Part shown: positions 43,678 to 52,837 of the stretch, piece after piece
Numbering within the stretch: the stretch's first letter is position 1
Layout of the letters: every line of letters begins with the position of its first letter
Assembly (NCBI GenBank): GCA_007693965.1
Contig: RECQ01000026.1
Coordinates: 1 to 64,000 of the forward strand
Source: Phycisphaeraceae bacterium
GTDB lineage: Bacteria; Planctomycetota; Phycisphaerae; Phycisphaerales; UBA1924
Direction: 5' to 3'
DNA length: 64,000 bases
The notes under the pieces: model-generated
Seen by the model: only the letters and a program-made list of their open reading frames with translations
The model's database searches: none
Told to the model about the DNA's origin: nothing
Made by a program: the position numbers and the translations under genes

Positions 43678-44517
43678 ATGACAGAGACCGTCGAAGGCTC
43701 CATCCTGTACAGGCTCCACAGAAGCCTCGGTCGCGGCGTGGCCGATTTCGGCGGGTTCTGGCTGTTCACATGGGAGACGCTGGTCGCGTTCATCTTTGGC
43801 GGTCGCACCTGGAACCGCTGGTGGCGCATCGGGCCGCAGTTCTACCGGGTCGGCTCGACCTCGGTGCCGGTGCTGATCCTGACGGGCGCGTTCATCGGGG
43901 CGGTGCTGAGTCTGGAGAGTTATTTCGGATTTGCGGCGATCGGCCAGCAGAACCGGCTGGGGGGCGTGATCAACCTTTCGATCGTGAAGCAGATCGGTCC
44001 GGTGCTGGCCGCGGTGATGCTGGCGGGGCGTGTGGGATGCTCGCTGACGGCGGAGCTGGGCTCGATGCGGGTGACGGAGCAGCTCGACGCGATGCGGGTG
44101 ATGGCGGCGGACCCGGTGCGGGTGCTGGTGGTGCCGCGGGTGCTCGCGTGCGTGGTCATGATTCCGATCCTTGTGGTGGTGTCGAACGCCTTCGGCATCC
44201 TGGGGGGCTGGTTTGTCAGCACGCGGGTGTACGACGCCAACCCGGCCCAGTACTGGGAGTTCACGCAGTCGTTCCTCTCCTGGTTTGACGTCGCGAACGG
44301 GCTGATCAAGTCGGTCTTCTTCGGGCTCGCGATCGGGCTCATCGCGTGTTACAAGGGATTCACCTGCCGCCCCGGCGCGACGGGCGTCGGCGCGGCGACG
44401 ACGGCGTCGTTCGTGACCAGCTTCATCGCGATCATCATCCTGAACCTCGTTCTCGCCAAGGTGCTCAACGACATCGACGCGATCCGCCTCGGCGGCGAGA
44501 TGCGGAAGATCCTGTGA
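43678..44517 (+). CDS. mlaE: MlaE-type ABC transporter permease
   Basis: A 279-residue permease of the MlaE/YrbE family, the membrane part of ABC systems that move phospholipids between the outer and inner membrane. Five to six helices and the family hallmarks VPVLILTGAFIGAVLSLES (about 62-80), GPVLAAVMLAGRVGCSLTAELGSM (about 105-128) and EQLDAMRVMAADP are present. The C-terminal CYKGFTC and GVGAATTASFV also match. The ATPase (MlaF) and substrate-binding (MlaD) genes are not adjacent; only a lipoprotein gene follows. Confidence 0.93.
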   Translation: MTETVEGSILYRLHRSLGRGVADFGGFWLFTWETLVAFIFGGRTWNRWWRIGPQFYRVGSTSVPVLILTGAFIGAVLSLESYFGFAAIGQQNRLGGVINLSIVKQIGPVLAAVMLAGRVGCSLTAELGSMRVTEQLDAMRVMAADPVRVLVVPRVLACVVMIPILVVVSNAFGILGGWFVSTRVYDANPAQYWEFTQSFLSWFDVANGLIKSVFFGLAIGLIACYKGFTCRPGATGVGAATTASFVTSFIAIIILNLVLAKVLNDIDAIRLGGEMRKIL

Positions 44518-44552
44518 CACACCGCCGCACACAACGCCACGGACACAAGCAC

Positions 44553-45065
44553 ATGGGCACGACCTCTATGATTCGAACACTCGCGATTGTCTCTGTCGCT
44601 TTCGCCGGCGCCGGATGCGCAGTCGAGCGTGATTACGACCTGCGTCTCGGTGGCGAAGTCGCGTTGGAGGCGGTGTCGCCGGAATGGATGCTCCTTCCGG
44701 AGGGGCTGTCGAATCAACCTTCTACGACCACACTCGCCCGCGACGACTGGGATGAGATTGTCTACCTCGTCCCCATTGACAGCGTCGATCGTGGGCAGGG
44801 GCCGGCCCTGCGGGCGCGCTACGCGCAGACGCCGATTCGACTGACCGGCGAGCACCCGGATGCGCACAGCGCCATCGAGCTGGACACCGAATATCCGAGA
44901 CGGTTGATCTCTGAAGCGATCGCGGCGCCGTTCTGGGCGGCCCTCGATTTCCTCTCCCTCCCGGTGCGTGCGGCGGGCTACCGCGCTGAGGATGACCAGG
45001 GGCGTCCGCTGGACTGGCGACGCCGAACGCCGCACGAGACATCGCATGGCTTGGAGGATTCCTGA
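44553..45065 (+). CDS. Small lipoprotein of unknown function
   Basis: A 170-residue exported protein with a lipobox (IVSVAFAGAGC, Cys near 22). The mature part (AVERDYDLRLGGEVALEAVS) is charged and has no recognised domain. It follows mlaE by 35 bases and precedes the rhodanese by 3, so the three genes probably form an operon. An ATG at 44568 is an equally good start, as it lies closer to the signal peptide. A lipid-trafficking link is inferred only from the neighbour. Confidence 0.7.
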   Translation: MGTTSMIRTLAIVSVAFAGAGCAVERDYDLRLGGEVALEAVSPEWMLLPEGLSNQPSTTTLARDDWDEIVYLVPIDSVDRGQGPALRARYAQTPIRLTGEHPDAHSAIELDTEYPRRLISEAIAAPFWAALDFLSLPVRAAGYRAEDDQGRPLDWRRRTPHETSHGLEDS

Positions 45066-45068
45066 TCG

Positions 45069-45452
45069 ATGCATACGCCAGAGCTTGACGACCAGGGGCT
45101 GCCCGAAGGCGCTCCATTCGATCCGGAATGGGAAGTCGCCCCGCGCGATGTGCGCGCCATGCTGGATGCGGATCCTGATGGAATGATCCTGCTTGACTGC
45201 CGCACGGAGCGTGAGCGGGAGATCGTTGCGATCGAACCGAGCGAGTTCGTGCCGCTGGCGGAGTTGCCTGATCGTGTGGAGGAGCTGCGCGACCACAAGG
45301 ACAAGCCGGTGGTGGTGTACTGCCACCATGGGCGCCGGTCGCTCGAGGCGACGATGATTCTCAGGCGGGCGGGTTTTCCCAAGGCCATGTCGATGGCCGG
45401 GGGTGTGGACCTGTGGTCGATCGCGGTGGATCCGTCGGCGGAGCGGTATTGA
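45069..45452 (+). CDS. Single-domain rhodanese-like sulfurtransferase
   Basis: A 127-residue rhodanese domain. The active loop is YCHHGRRS with Cys85, after ILLDCRTERERE, and FPKAMSMAGGVDLWSIAVD ends the fold. The enzyme would carry persulfide sulfur to acceptors such as thiols. It starts 3 bases after the lipoprotein stop, so it is the last gene of that operon. No signal peptide is seen; a cytoplasmic location is likely. Confidence 0.92.
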   Translation: MHTPELDDQGLPEGAPFDPEWEVAPRDVRAMLDADPDGMILLDCRTEREREIVAIEPSEFVPLAELPDRVEELRDHKDKPVVVYCHHGRRSLEATMILRRAGFPKAMSMAGGVDLWSIAVDPSAERY

Positions 45453-45586
45453 CCGGGACGTGAGCCGGCGTGCGAGGCCTGGCGCCGCTGCAACTGCGTG
45501 GTCCGGCGCTGCCCCTGCTTCCCATGGCCCGGGGGAATCCCCTACCATCGTGTGACAATATCCGAACACCGAGGAGGACATCGCTG

Positions 45587-48043
45587 ATGAAGCTTGCAGG
45601 TCTCGACGCGCGCCGTTCGTGGGGGCGAATCAATCTCATCGCATGCGCGATCACTGTGTGCATCGCGGGATCGCCGCAGGGCGCCGCGCAGGAGGGATAT
45701 CGCACTCCTCCGGAGGAAATCGTGCGGATGCTGGATGCGCCGCCGGCGCCCTTCGTGAGCGTCGATCCCTCCCGGCGGGTGATGGCGTTGATGGAGCGGG
45801 AGAGTCTGCCGCCGATCAGTGATCTGGCGCGCCCGATGCTGCGGCTGGCGGGATCGCGCATCAACCCGGAGACCAACGGCCCCTTCCGCACGCGCTCGAT
45901 CGTGGGCATCTCGCTGATGCGCATCGAGGACGGTCGGACGATCGAGGTGGAGTTGCCCGCGGAGGCTGACATCAGCGGCTTCTCATGGTCGCCCGACGGC
46001 GCCCGCTTCGCGTTCACTCTTACAAGGGAAAACGGCATCGAGCTGTGGACCGGTGAGACGAGAACCGGATCGGCCCGGGCGCTCACCGGCCCCGTCGTGA
46101 ATCCGCTGGGCGGGCCGACCTATCGCTGGCTGTCGGACGGACGCAGGCTGGTGTGCAGCTTCGTGCCTGATGGCCGCGGCGATGCGCCCGAGGCGCCGAG
46201 CGTCCCCAGCGGGCCGACGATCCGTGAGACGAGCGGGCGTGTCGCGCCCGTGCGCACCTACCAGGATCTGCTGGAAAACGCCCACGATGAGGCGCTCTAC
46301 GAGCATTACTTCACCCAGCAGCTCGCGGTCATTGATGTCGTGAGCGGCTCGCGCACCAACATCGGATCGCCGGCGATCTACCGGACGCTGGATCCTTCTC
46401 CGGATGCGTCATATCTGCTGGTGTCGCGCCTTGAGCGGCCATTCTCGCATCTCGTGCCCGCGAGTCGCTTCCCCGAGGTTTTCGAAGTGTGGACGCTGGA
46501 CGGCGAGGTGGTGACTGAGCTGGTGCGGGTCCCGTTGCGTGATGTGATTCCGATCCAGGGCGTGCAGACCGGGCCGCGGAGCATTCAGTGGCGCGACACG
46601 GCGCCGCACACGCTTGTGTGGCTGGAAGCGCTGGACGAGGGCGATCCGCGGAACGAGGTCGAGCATCGTGATCGGATCATGACGCTGCAGGCGCCGTTCA
46701 GCAGGCAGGCCTCCGAGGTGACGCGCCTGGAGCACCGCTCGTGGGGCGTGTCGTGGCTTGATGAGGGCGGGCTCGCGATGCTGCGCGAGTTTGACCGCGA
46801 TCGTCGCTGGTCGCGGACGTGGCTCTTTGATTTTGATCGGCCGCAGCGCGAGCCGCGGCTGGTGTGGGATCTCAGCGTGCAGGACCGCTACAACGCCCCC
46901 GGCTCGCCGGTGACGACGACGAACCGCTTCGGCCGCTCGGTGGTGCTGACGCACGAGGGCTCGGTGTATCTCACGGGCGCCGGCGCGGGTCCGGAGGGCG
47001 ATCGCCCATTCATGGACCGCATGAGCCTGGAGAGCTTCGAGACGGAGCGTCTGTGGCGCTGCGCTGAGGAGACCTATGAGTATGTGGTGAGCCTGCTGTC
47101 GCCGGACGCCAGCATGGTCCTGACGCGTTTCGAGACGACGCAGGACCCGCCCAATTACTACGCGCGGTCGCTGGCTGGCGGACGCGACCGGGCCCTCACC
47201 GATTTCGAAGATCCGCAGCCGGAGCTGCGCAATATTCATCGCGAGCTGGTGACCTATGAGCGTGAAGACGGCGTGCAGCTCTCGGCGACGCTCTACCTGC
47301 CCGCGGACTACCGCGAAGGCGAGCGTCTGCCGCTGGTGGTCTGGGCCTATCCGCGCGAGTTCATCGACGCCTCGACCGCGGGCCAGGTGTCCGGATCCCC
47401 CCACCGCTTCACCCGCATCGGCGGCAGCTCGCACATGTTCTTCCTGACGCAGGGCTACGCCATCATGGACGGCGCGGCGATGCCGGTCATCGGCGACGCC
47501 GAGACTGCCAACGACACATTTATTGAGCAGGTGGTGAGCAGCGGCAAGGCCGCGATTGACAAGGCCGTGGAGATGGGCGTCGCCGATCCCGAGCGCGTCG
47601 GCGTCGGGGGCCACAGCTACGGCGCCTTCATGACCGGCACGCTGCTGGCCCATTCAGATCACTTCCGCGCGGGCATCGCCCGCAGCGGCGCCTACAACCG
47701 CACGCTGACGCCCTTCGGCTTCCAGAGCGAACGGCGCACGCTGTGGGAAGCGCCGGAGATCTATTTCCAGGTCTCACCCTTCATGCACGCGGACAAGATC
47801 AATGAGCCCGTCCTGCTGATCCATGGCGAGATCGACAACAACTCGGGCACCTACCCGATGCAGTCCGAACGCATGTACCACGCGATCAAGGGCCACGGCG
47901 GAACGGCCCGGCTGGTCATGCTCCCCTACGAGAGCCACGGCTACGCGGCGCGGGAATCGGTGCTGCACGCGCTGGCGGAGATGATCGACTGGTTCGACAT
48001 GCATGTGAAGGGCGCGGAATCCACGGGCGCCCGGAGTCGCTGA
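45587..48043 (+). CDS. Prolyl-oligopeptidase-family (S9) peptidase, secreted
   Basis: An 818-residue serine peptidase of family S9. A signal peptide (LIACAITVCIAGSPQGAAQ, about 16-34) is followed by a beta-propeller (about 100-540; ISGFSWSPDGARFAFTLTREN is a typical blade) and a C-terminal alpha/beta hydrolase domain. The nucleophile is in GVGGHSYGAFMTG, the acid in IHGEIDNNSG, and the histidine in PYESHGY. It resembles the acylaminoacyl-peptidase-like S9C group and would cut short peptides outside the cytoplasm. GAGGAGG lies 10 bases before the ATG. A tRNA gene follows. Confidence 0.94.
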   Translation: MKLAGLDARRSWGRINLIACAITVCIAGSPQGAAQEGYRTPPEEIVRMLDAPPAPFVSVDPSRRVMALMERESLPPISDLARPMLRLAGSRINPETNGPFRTRSIVGISLMRIEDGRTIEVELPAEADISGFSWSPDGARFAFTLTRENGIELWTGETRTGSARALTGPVVNPLGGPTYRWLSDGRRLVCSFVPDGRGDAPEAPSVPSGPTIRETSGRVAPVRTYQDLLENAHDEALYEHYFTQQLAVIDVVSGSRTNIGSPAIYRTLDPSPDASYLLVSRLERPFSHLVPASRFPEVFEVWTLDGEVVTELVRVPLRDVIPIQGVQTGPRSIQWRDTAPHTLVWLEALDEGDPRNEVEHRDRIMTLQAPFSRQASEVTRLEHRSWGVSWLDEGGLAMLREFDRDRRWSRTWLFDFDRPQREPRLVWDLSVQDRYNAPGSPVTTTNRFGRSVVLTHEGSVYLTGAGAGPEGDRPFMDRMSLESFETERLWRCAEETYEYVVSLLSPDASMVLTRFETTQDPPNYYARSLAGGRDRALTDFEDPQPELRNIHRELVTYEREDGVQLSATLYLPADYREGERLPLVVWAYPREFIDASTAGQVSGSPHRFTRIGGSSHMFFLTQGYAIMDGAAMPVIGDAETANDTFIEQVVSSGKAAIDKAVEMGVADPERVGVGGHSYGAFMTGTLLAHSDHFRAGIARSGAYNRTLTPFGFQSERRTLWEAPEIYFQVSPFMHADKINEPVLLIHGEIDNNSGTYPMQSERMYHAIKGHGGTARLVMLPYESHGYAARESVLHALAEMIDWFDMHVKGAESTGARSR

Positions 48044-48118
48044 GGACGCGGCGATTGAGCTAGAATGCCGCCACGCGTCCGGGAATCGGGGCGTCCCCCC
48101 CTTCCCGCGGCGTCTCGA

Positions 48119-48192
48119 GCGCTCGTAGCTCAGCCGGATAGAGCGGCGGTTTCCTAAACCGCAGGTCGGAGGTTCGAGTCCTCCCGGGCGCA
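48119..48192 (+). tRNA. tRNA-Arg (anticodon CCT)
   Basis: A full cloverleaf: acceptor GCGCTCG/CGGGCGC with one G-T pair, D arm GCTC...GAGC, anticodon stem GCGGT/ACCGC with loop TTCCTAA (anticodon CCT, reads AGG), T arm GGAGG-TTCGAGT-CCTCC, discriminator A at 48192. No CCA is encoded. It is a single gene between two protein genes; a TAGAAT box at 48061-48066 could be its promoter. Confidence 0.96.
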
Positions 48193-48352
48193 TTGCGGGA
48201 TCGAATGTGAGGCCGGGGTTCATTCTTCCCGGGCTCGGCGCGTACAGTGCGTCGTGCATCGCCGGCCTCCATCAACCCTTCGCCCGCCGCCGGTCGCAAC
48301 GGGCGACTGGGCCGGCGCGCTGTTGCGGCCGCTGGTAAGGAGGCGTGAAGTG

Positions 48353-50164
48353 ATGCGAAGGCCCGTCGGCGTCGAGGGATCGGGAATCTTCATGGTGGTG
48401 ACGGCGGTGGCCGCGGCGTCGCTTGTGATGTTGTGCCCCCCCACTGCGGTCGCGGTCCCACCTGTGACGGACACTGCGTTCCTTGATGAGGATCGCGGCA
48501 TTCGTTTTCTCGGTCTGGGCGTCGGGGCGCGTGCTGGGACCCGTGTCGCATCGCTGGGCGATGTCAACGGCAACGGCGCGGACGACATCATCATCTCGGC
48601 GCCATTCACCACCGTGGAAGGCGTCTTCGGGGTGGGTGTGTGCTATGTGGTATTCGGCTCGCCGGATGGGGATCTGCCGCCGGTGATCGACGTGGCGCAG
48701 CTCGACGGGACGAACGGATTTCGGATCGTGGGCTCGACGTTGACGCCTGTGCGGCTGGGTTTGTCGGTCGCGGGCGCCGGCGATATCAACGGTGACGGCT
48801 ACATGGACATCATGATCGGGTCGCCCGATCCGCGGCAGAACCCCACCACGTCCGGTGTCGTGCATGTGATCTACGGCGGTCCCGATGTGGGCGCCGGCGG
48901 CGAGATCTTACTCTCGCAGCTTGATGGCAAGAACGGTTTTGTGATGATCGGCGAGACGATCGGCGACGGGTTCGGATTCAGCGTGGCGGGTGTGGGCGAT
49001 GTGAACGGCGACGGTGTGGACGACATGCTCATCGGCGCGCCGTCTGTGAGTGTGAATGGATTACCGGTGGCGGGCGCGGCCTACGTTGTCTTCGGGGGTG
49101 ACAGTATTGAAGAGACGCTCGACGGCCGGCACGGATTCGTCGCGTCCGAACTGACGGGTGAGAACGGGTACATGGTGCGCGGCATCGCGTTCGGGGATAA
49201 CACCGGAGTCGCGGTCGCCGGCGCGGGCGATGTGAACGGCGACGGCGTGAACGATTTCATGATCTCCGCGCCGGAGGCGCGCGGCCTGCCGCTGAACCGC
49301 ATCGGCGATGTCTACCTGCTCTATGGCGGCGCGGACGTGGGCGCCTCCGGGGCGCTGGACCTCGGCGATCTGCAGCCGTCGCAGGGCGTGATTCTGCGCG
49401 GGGCCGATTTCGGCGACCTCACCGGCTGGGGCCTCGGCGCCGGGGACGTCACAAACGATGGGAGCCCCGATTTGCTCATCGGGGCGCCGACGGCGACGCC
49501 GGAGGGCGAGCGATCGGGACGCGTTTTCGTGGTGCGTACTGCAACGGCGGACCTCGCGAGCGGCGAGGTGATGCTCGGTCAGCTCGACGGCGTGAACGGA
49601 TTCATCGTCAACGGGGCGCGGGGGGACACGCCCGACGAGCCAGGCGACACGGCGGGGTTCAACATCGTCGCGGCGGATATAGATGGCGACGGGATCGAGG
49701 ACCTGATCATCGCGGCGCCGAGCGCGAGCGGCTTCCGATTCGGCGCGGGCGCAGTGCATGTGCTCTTCGGCAGATCGGGGCTGGGCTCGGAGGGCGTGAT
49801 CGAGCTGGCGGACTTCAATCCATCCGACAGGGCGATCATCCACGGGCCGGCCAATGCTGCGGTCTTTTCGCGCGGCATGGCCGCCGTCGGCGATTTCAAC
49901 GGCGACGGCGTCGCGGACGTTCTCGCAGGCACTCCCGGTGTTCACGGGCCGGGAGGCGTGGAGTCCGGAGGCGCGATTCTTCTCTTCGGCATCCAGCCCA
50001 TTCCCGGCGATGTGAACTGCGACGGCGTCGTCAACTCCTACGACCTTTCCATGCTGCTCGGCCTGTGGGGCACGGATGATCGACGCGCCGATTTCAATCG
50101 CGACGGCGTGGTGAACAGCAGCGATCTGGGAATACTGCTCAGTCACTGGGGCGAGCGGCGCTGA
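48353..50164 (+). CDS. Secreted FG-GAP beta-propeller protein with dockerin-like end
   Basis: A 603-residue exported protein. A hydrophobic signal segment (IFMVVTAVAAASLVMLCPP, about 13-31) is followed by seven FG-GAP repeats, each with a calcium loop: GDVNGNGADD, GDINGDGYMD, GDVNGDGVDD, GDVNGDGVND, GDVTNDGSPD, ADIDGDGIED and GDFNGDGVAD. Seven repeats fit an integrin-alpha-like seven-bladed propeller. The C-terminal ~55 residues are a paired dockerin-like module (GDVNCDGVVNSYDLSMLLGLWG, with the partner RDGVVNSSDLGILL). AAGGAGG lies 9 bases before the ATG. The likely role is extracellular adhesion or carbohydrate binding; the ligand is unknown. Confidence 0.88.
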   Translation: MRRPVGVEGSGIFMVVTAVAAASLVMLCPPTAVAVPPVTDTAFLDEDRGIRFLGLGVGARAGTRVASLGDVNGNGADDIIISAPFTTVEGVFGVGVCYVVFGSPDGDLPPVIDVAQLDGTNGFRIVGSTLTPVRLGLSVAGAGDINGDGYMDIMIGSPDPRQNPTTSGVVHVIYGGPDVGAGGEILLSQLDGKNGFVMIGETIGDGFGFSVAGVGDVNGDGVDDMLIGAPSVSVNGLPVAGAAYVVFGGDSIEETLDGRHGFVASELTGENGYMVRGIAFGDNTGVAVAGAGDVNGDGVNDFMISAPEARGLPLNRIGDVYLLYGGADVGASGALDLGDLQPSQGVILRGADFGDLTGWGLGAGDVTNDGSPDLLIGAPTATPEGERSGRVFVVRTATADLASGEVMLGQLDGVNGFIVNGARGDTPDEPGDTAGFNIVAADIDGDGIEDLIIAAPSASGFRFGAGAVHVLFGRSGLGSEGVIELADFNPSDRAIIHGPANAAVFSRGMAAVGDFNGDGVADVLAGTPGVHGPGGVESGGAILLFGIQPIPGDVNCDGVVNSYDLSMLLGLWGTDDRRADFNRDGVVNSSDLGILLSHWGERR

Positions 50165-50178
50165 ATTCGGCCTCTGCT

Positions 50179-51327
50179 TCAGCGCGTGTCGGATGTTCTG
50201 CGGGCGCGAATCCAGGCGTCCTTTCCTGACATGCGGACATGATCGAACTCGAACCGCGCTCCATCGAGGAGCGAGGGGGCTGCGACTCCGTGCGCCACGG
50301 GCAGGGCTTGCGAATCGGCGAGAAGCAGCGGCGCGATGAAGATCGACGCTTCATCCACCAGATCCTGCGCGATCAGTCGTCCGAGCAGTCCCGGTCCGGA
50401 TTCGACCAGCACGTTCGTCATATCAAAATCGTCGGTGAAGGACCGGAGCGCCTGGGCCAGATCGATGACGCCATCGTGCGAAGGCGCATCGCGGATGACG
50501 ACGCCGAGGCGCTCAAGCGCAGCGCTGCGATCGCTGTCAGCGTGTTGCGCGCTGCAGACGACGATCGTCGCCCGATCGCGCGCGGTGCGGGCGAGGTTGG
50601 ACTCCGGGCTCAGTTCGAGGCGGGGATCAATGATGATTCGTCGGGCCTCGCGGCGCACGCGCCGGACATCGCGCGCGGTGAGCTGCGGGTCATCGTGCTT
50701 CACCGTGCCGATGCCGGTGAGGATGGCATCGACGCGGGCGCGGAGCCGGTGAACGCGCCTGCGCGATGCGGCGCAGGAGATCCACTGCGATTCGCCGGTG
50801 CGCGTGGCGATGCGCCCGTCGATCGTCTGGGCCCACTTGGCGATCACCCACGGCAGACCGGTGCGGATTCGCTTGTGGAAGGGATCGCTCAATCGTGTGG
50901 CGGCGGGACTGACGTCGGTGAACGCGACCTCGACCCCGGCGCGGCGGAGCGTCTCGGCGCCGCCGGAGGCGAGGGCGTTCCCATCGGCGCGGGCGATGAC
51001 GACGCGGGCGACCCCCGCGCGGATGAGTGCCTCGGCGCAGGGGGGTGTCTTGCCGGTGTGGTTGCAGGGTTCGAGGGTGATCCACGCCGTGGCGCCGCGC
51101 GGGTCGCGGCCGCGATCGTGACAGTCCTGCAGCGCCTCCGCCTCGGCGTGGGGGCCGCCGAAGCGCCGGTGATGCCCGGCCCCGAGCGCCTCGACTGAAC
51201 TTCCCACCACGCGGCCGATGATGCAGCCGACGAGGGGGTTGGGCTCGACATCACCGGCGGCGCGGGCGCCGAGGCGGGCGGCGCTGTCGAGCATGGCGCG
51301 ATCATGGGCGCTGGTGTCTGATGGCAT
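50179..51327 (-). CDS. ribD: Bifunctional riboflavin biosynthesis protein RibD
   Basis: A 382-residue enzyme with two activities of riboflavin synthesis. The N-terminal deaminase (about 5-140) has the zinc motif HAEAEAL and TLEPCNHTGKTPPCAEAL; the C-terminal reductase (about 150-380) has VIAKWAQTIDGRIATRTGES and LVESGPGLLGRLI. Other rib genes are not in the window. The start is ATG 51327 (MPSDTSAHDRAML); a longer frame upstream is not conserved in character. A TACAGT box lies 10 bases before the ATG. Confidence 0.95.
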   Translation of the reverse strand: MPSDTSAHDRAMLDSAARLGARAAGDVEPNPLVGCIIGRVVGSSVEALGAGHHRRFGGPHAEAEALQDCHDRGRDPRGATAWITLEPCNHTGKTPPCAEALIRAGVARVVIARADGNALASGGAETLRRAGVEVAFTDVSPAATRLSDPFHKRIRTGLPWVIAKWAQTIDGRIATRTGESQWISCAASRRRVHRLRARVDAILTGIGTVKHDDPQLTARDVRRVRREARRIIIDPRLELSPESNLARTARDRATIVVCSAQHADSDRSAALERLGVVIRDAPSHDGVIDLAQALRSFTDDFDMTNVLVESGPGLLGRLIAQDLVDEASIFIAPLLLADSQALPVAHGVAAPSLLDGARFEFDHVRMSGKDAWIRARRTSDTR

Positions 51328-51401
51328 ACGGGAGAAGACTGTAAGTTGCGTTGATGCGTCGGGGGCACGCGCTCCGAGCCGTGGGGGATGGAAATTGATG
51401 C

Positions 51402-51422
51402 GCACAGCTCAGAGAGCTGTGC
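51402..51422 (+). repeat. Short GCACAGCTC hairpin
   Basis: GCACAGCTC, loop AGA and GAGCTGTGC form a perfect 9-base stem, followed by CACC. GTGCCACC/GGTGGCAC flanks recall the other palindrome family of this window. Confidence 0.55.
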
Positions 51423-51428
51423 CACCAT

Positions 51429-52445
51429 TCAGGCCCGGCGCACGAGCAGATCGCGCTCGTTGCGGCTGACCACGGGGCCGATTTCCTCCAGCCAGCGCCG
51501 GGCGTCGAGGCCGTAGCCCGCGGTCGGTTTGAGCTCCGGGATGCGATCGCTCCAGTAGCGATTGAAGCGAAGCATGGCGCGCTCGCGCACCAGCTTGGCG
51601 GCCATGGAGGCGAGGGCGGTGGGAAAATGGGCGGAATCGGCCTCGACCTGAAACTGCACGACCATCCGCCTGGGCCGGCGCCCATCGGCGGGCGCAGCGG
51701 TTTCGTGAATCTCGTAGCGGCTGATGTTGATCGCTTCGTGGGTGGTGCGGACTTCGCAGCCGGGGAAGGTGTGCTGGAGCAACGGGCCGTAGGAGCGCCG
51801 CCCGCCCTGGCGGTCGATCACAACCCGCGGCGCCTCTTCACCCCATCGCTGCCAGATCCGCCGCAGGGCCCGCCGGGCGGCGCCGAAGCTGACGGCGGCC
51901 TTGGAGCCCGATTCACGCACGCCGCTGTTGAAGGCGGTTTCGCAGATCGTCTCACACTGCAGATCCAGCACGGTCACGCCCCGTGATTGCAGGCCTGCGG
52001 CGAGCGCGTTGGCGGTGACGCGGAGGTGGTCCGGGGTGGTCGAAAGCGGGCAGGGCAATGGCTCGCCGGCGTACCAGGGGTGGGACTCAAGCGCTGCGTC
52101 GAGGGCGTCGAAGAGCGCGAGGTCGGTGTGTGCGGGCCGATCGAGCGCGCTGAGGCAGGAGAGGACACCGCGCTCGAGGTGCGTGAGCGGATGGCGGATT
52201 TTGCAGTTGTTGGCGAGCTTGAGGCGTTTGGAGTCGTTGACGGCGACGAGTCCGCGAGCGGCGTCGACTGGGGTCCTGCCAACGACGCCGCTCAGTAGTT
52301 CCCAGATATCGGGCGCGGGAGCGCCGTCGGTCCAGCTGTCGATGCGGAGTACAGAGTTCGCGACGCAGAGCGGGCCCAGGCGTGGACCGTAGCCGGCCTC
52401 GTCGACGCCGGCGTAGATAAGATGAGATTTGTCGCCATCTGACAC
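51429..52445 (-). CDS. Ribonuclease HII-like protein, divergent
   Basis: A 338-residue protein with the RNase HII layout. The first catalytic acids lie in YAGVDEAGYGPRLGPLCVA (Asp15, Glu16; usual motif DEAGRGP); NDSKRL follows near 69-74; the central VVIDRQGGRRSYG segment supplies the next acid; and the C-terminal VEADSAHFPTALASMAAKLVRERAMLRFN corresponds to the aDa...ASi.AKv.RD helix. The enzyme removes ribonucleotides from DNA. It is longer than the usual ~200 residues, and Tyr replaces the Arg in the first motif, so activity is likely but altered. The start is GTG 52445; ATG is absent in the near region. Confidence 0.78.
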   Translation of the reverse strand: MSDGDKSHLIYAGVDEAGYGPRLGPLCVANSVLRIDSWTDGAPAPDIWELLSGVVGRTPVDAARGLVAVNDSKRLKLANNCKIRHPLTHLERGVLSCLSALDRPAHTDLALFDALDAALESHPWYAGEPLPCPLSTTPDHLRVTANALAAGLQSRGVTVLDLQCETICETAFNSGVRESGSKAAVSFGAARRALRRIWQRWGEEAPRVVIDRQGGRRSYGPLLQHTFPGCEVRTTHEAINISRYEIHETAAPADGRRPRRMVVQFQVEADSAHFPTALASMAAKLVRERAMLRFNRYWSDRIPELKPTAGYGLDARRWLEEIGPVVSRNERDLLVRRA

Positions 52446-52492
52446 GCCGTGGTACTACATTTTCCCATTTCAAACCGAAACTCAACGCACGG

Positions 52493-52525
52493 CCTGTGGC
52501 TGATCATGTGACGATCAGCCACAGG
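52493..52525 (-). terminator. Perfect 13-base hairpin behind small membrane-protein gene
   Basis: CCTGTGGCTGATC (52493-52505) and GATCAGCCACAGG (52513-52525) with a 7-base loop. No T-run follows on either strand, so it is a factor-dependent stop or a stability element rather than a classical terminator. It lies between the 49-aa gene and the RNase HII-like gene. Confidence 0.5.
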
Positions 52526-52569
52526 CTCTACACGCGTGACGATTCAGTATTGCGGTTTTCCTGGCGCTG

Positions 52570-52719
52570 TCACAGTCGCGGCATCTCGTAGACTTCTCCA
52601 GTTTCTTCATCAACAACAGGAGCGGGATCACCGCCACGGACTGAAAGAAATATCAGTATGACTGCGGTGAGCAGCAGGGCGCATGCGATGATGATTTTGA
52701 TGAGCTTCGTTTTTTCCAT
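52570..52719 (-). CDS. Small single-pass membrane protein (49 aa)
   Basis: A 49-residue protein too short to appear in many gene calls. A basic N-terminus (MEKTKLIK) is followed by one transmembrane helix (IIIACALLLTAVILIFLSV, about 9-27) and an acidic tail (VVDEETGEVYEMPRL). GGAGG lies 6 bases before the ATG, an excellent ribosome binding site. It lies 118 bases after the pilin-like gene on the same strand, which suggests a joint role in pilus or secretion function, but this is inferred only from position. Family is unknown. Confidence 0.75.
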   Translation of the reverse strand: MEKTKLIKIIIACALLLTAVILIFLSVRGGDPAPVVDEETGEVYEMPRL

Positions 52720-52837
52720 GCTCGCCTCCATGCATAGGACGTCATTGACCGGGAGATGTCACTCTCTGATCGCAAATTGTACATTCTCACCGGGAAGACG
52801 TCTTCTTTGGTAGTGATTCCTCAGGAGCTCTGTTTCT

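Noticed and set aside
48353-50164. Cellulosome component
   Set aside because: Dockerin-like ends are common in planctomycete exported proteins, and no cohesin or cellulase is present in the window.
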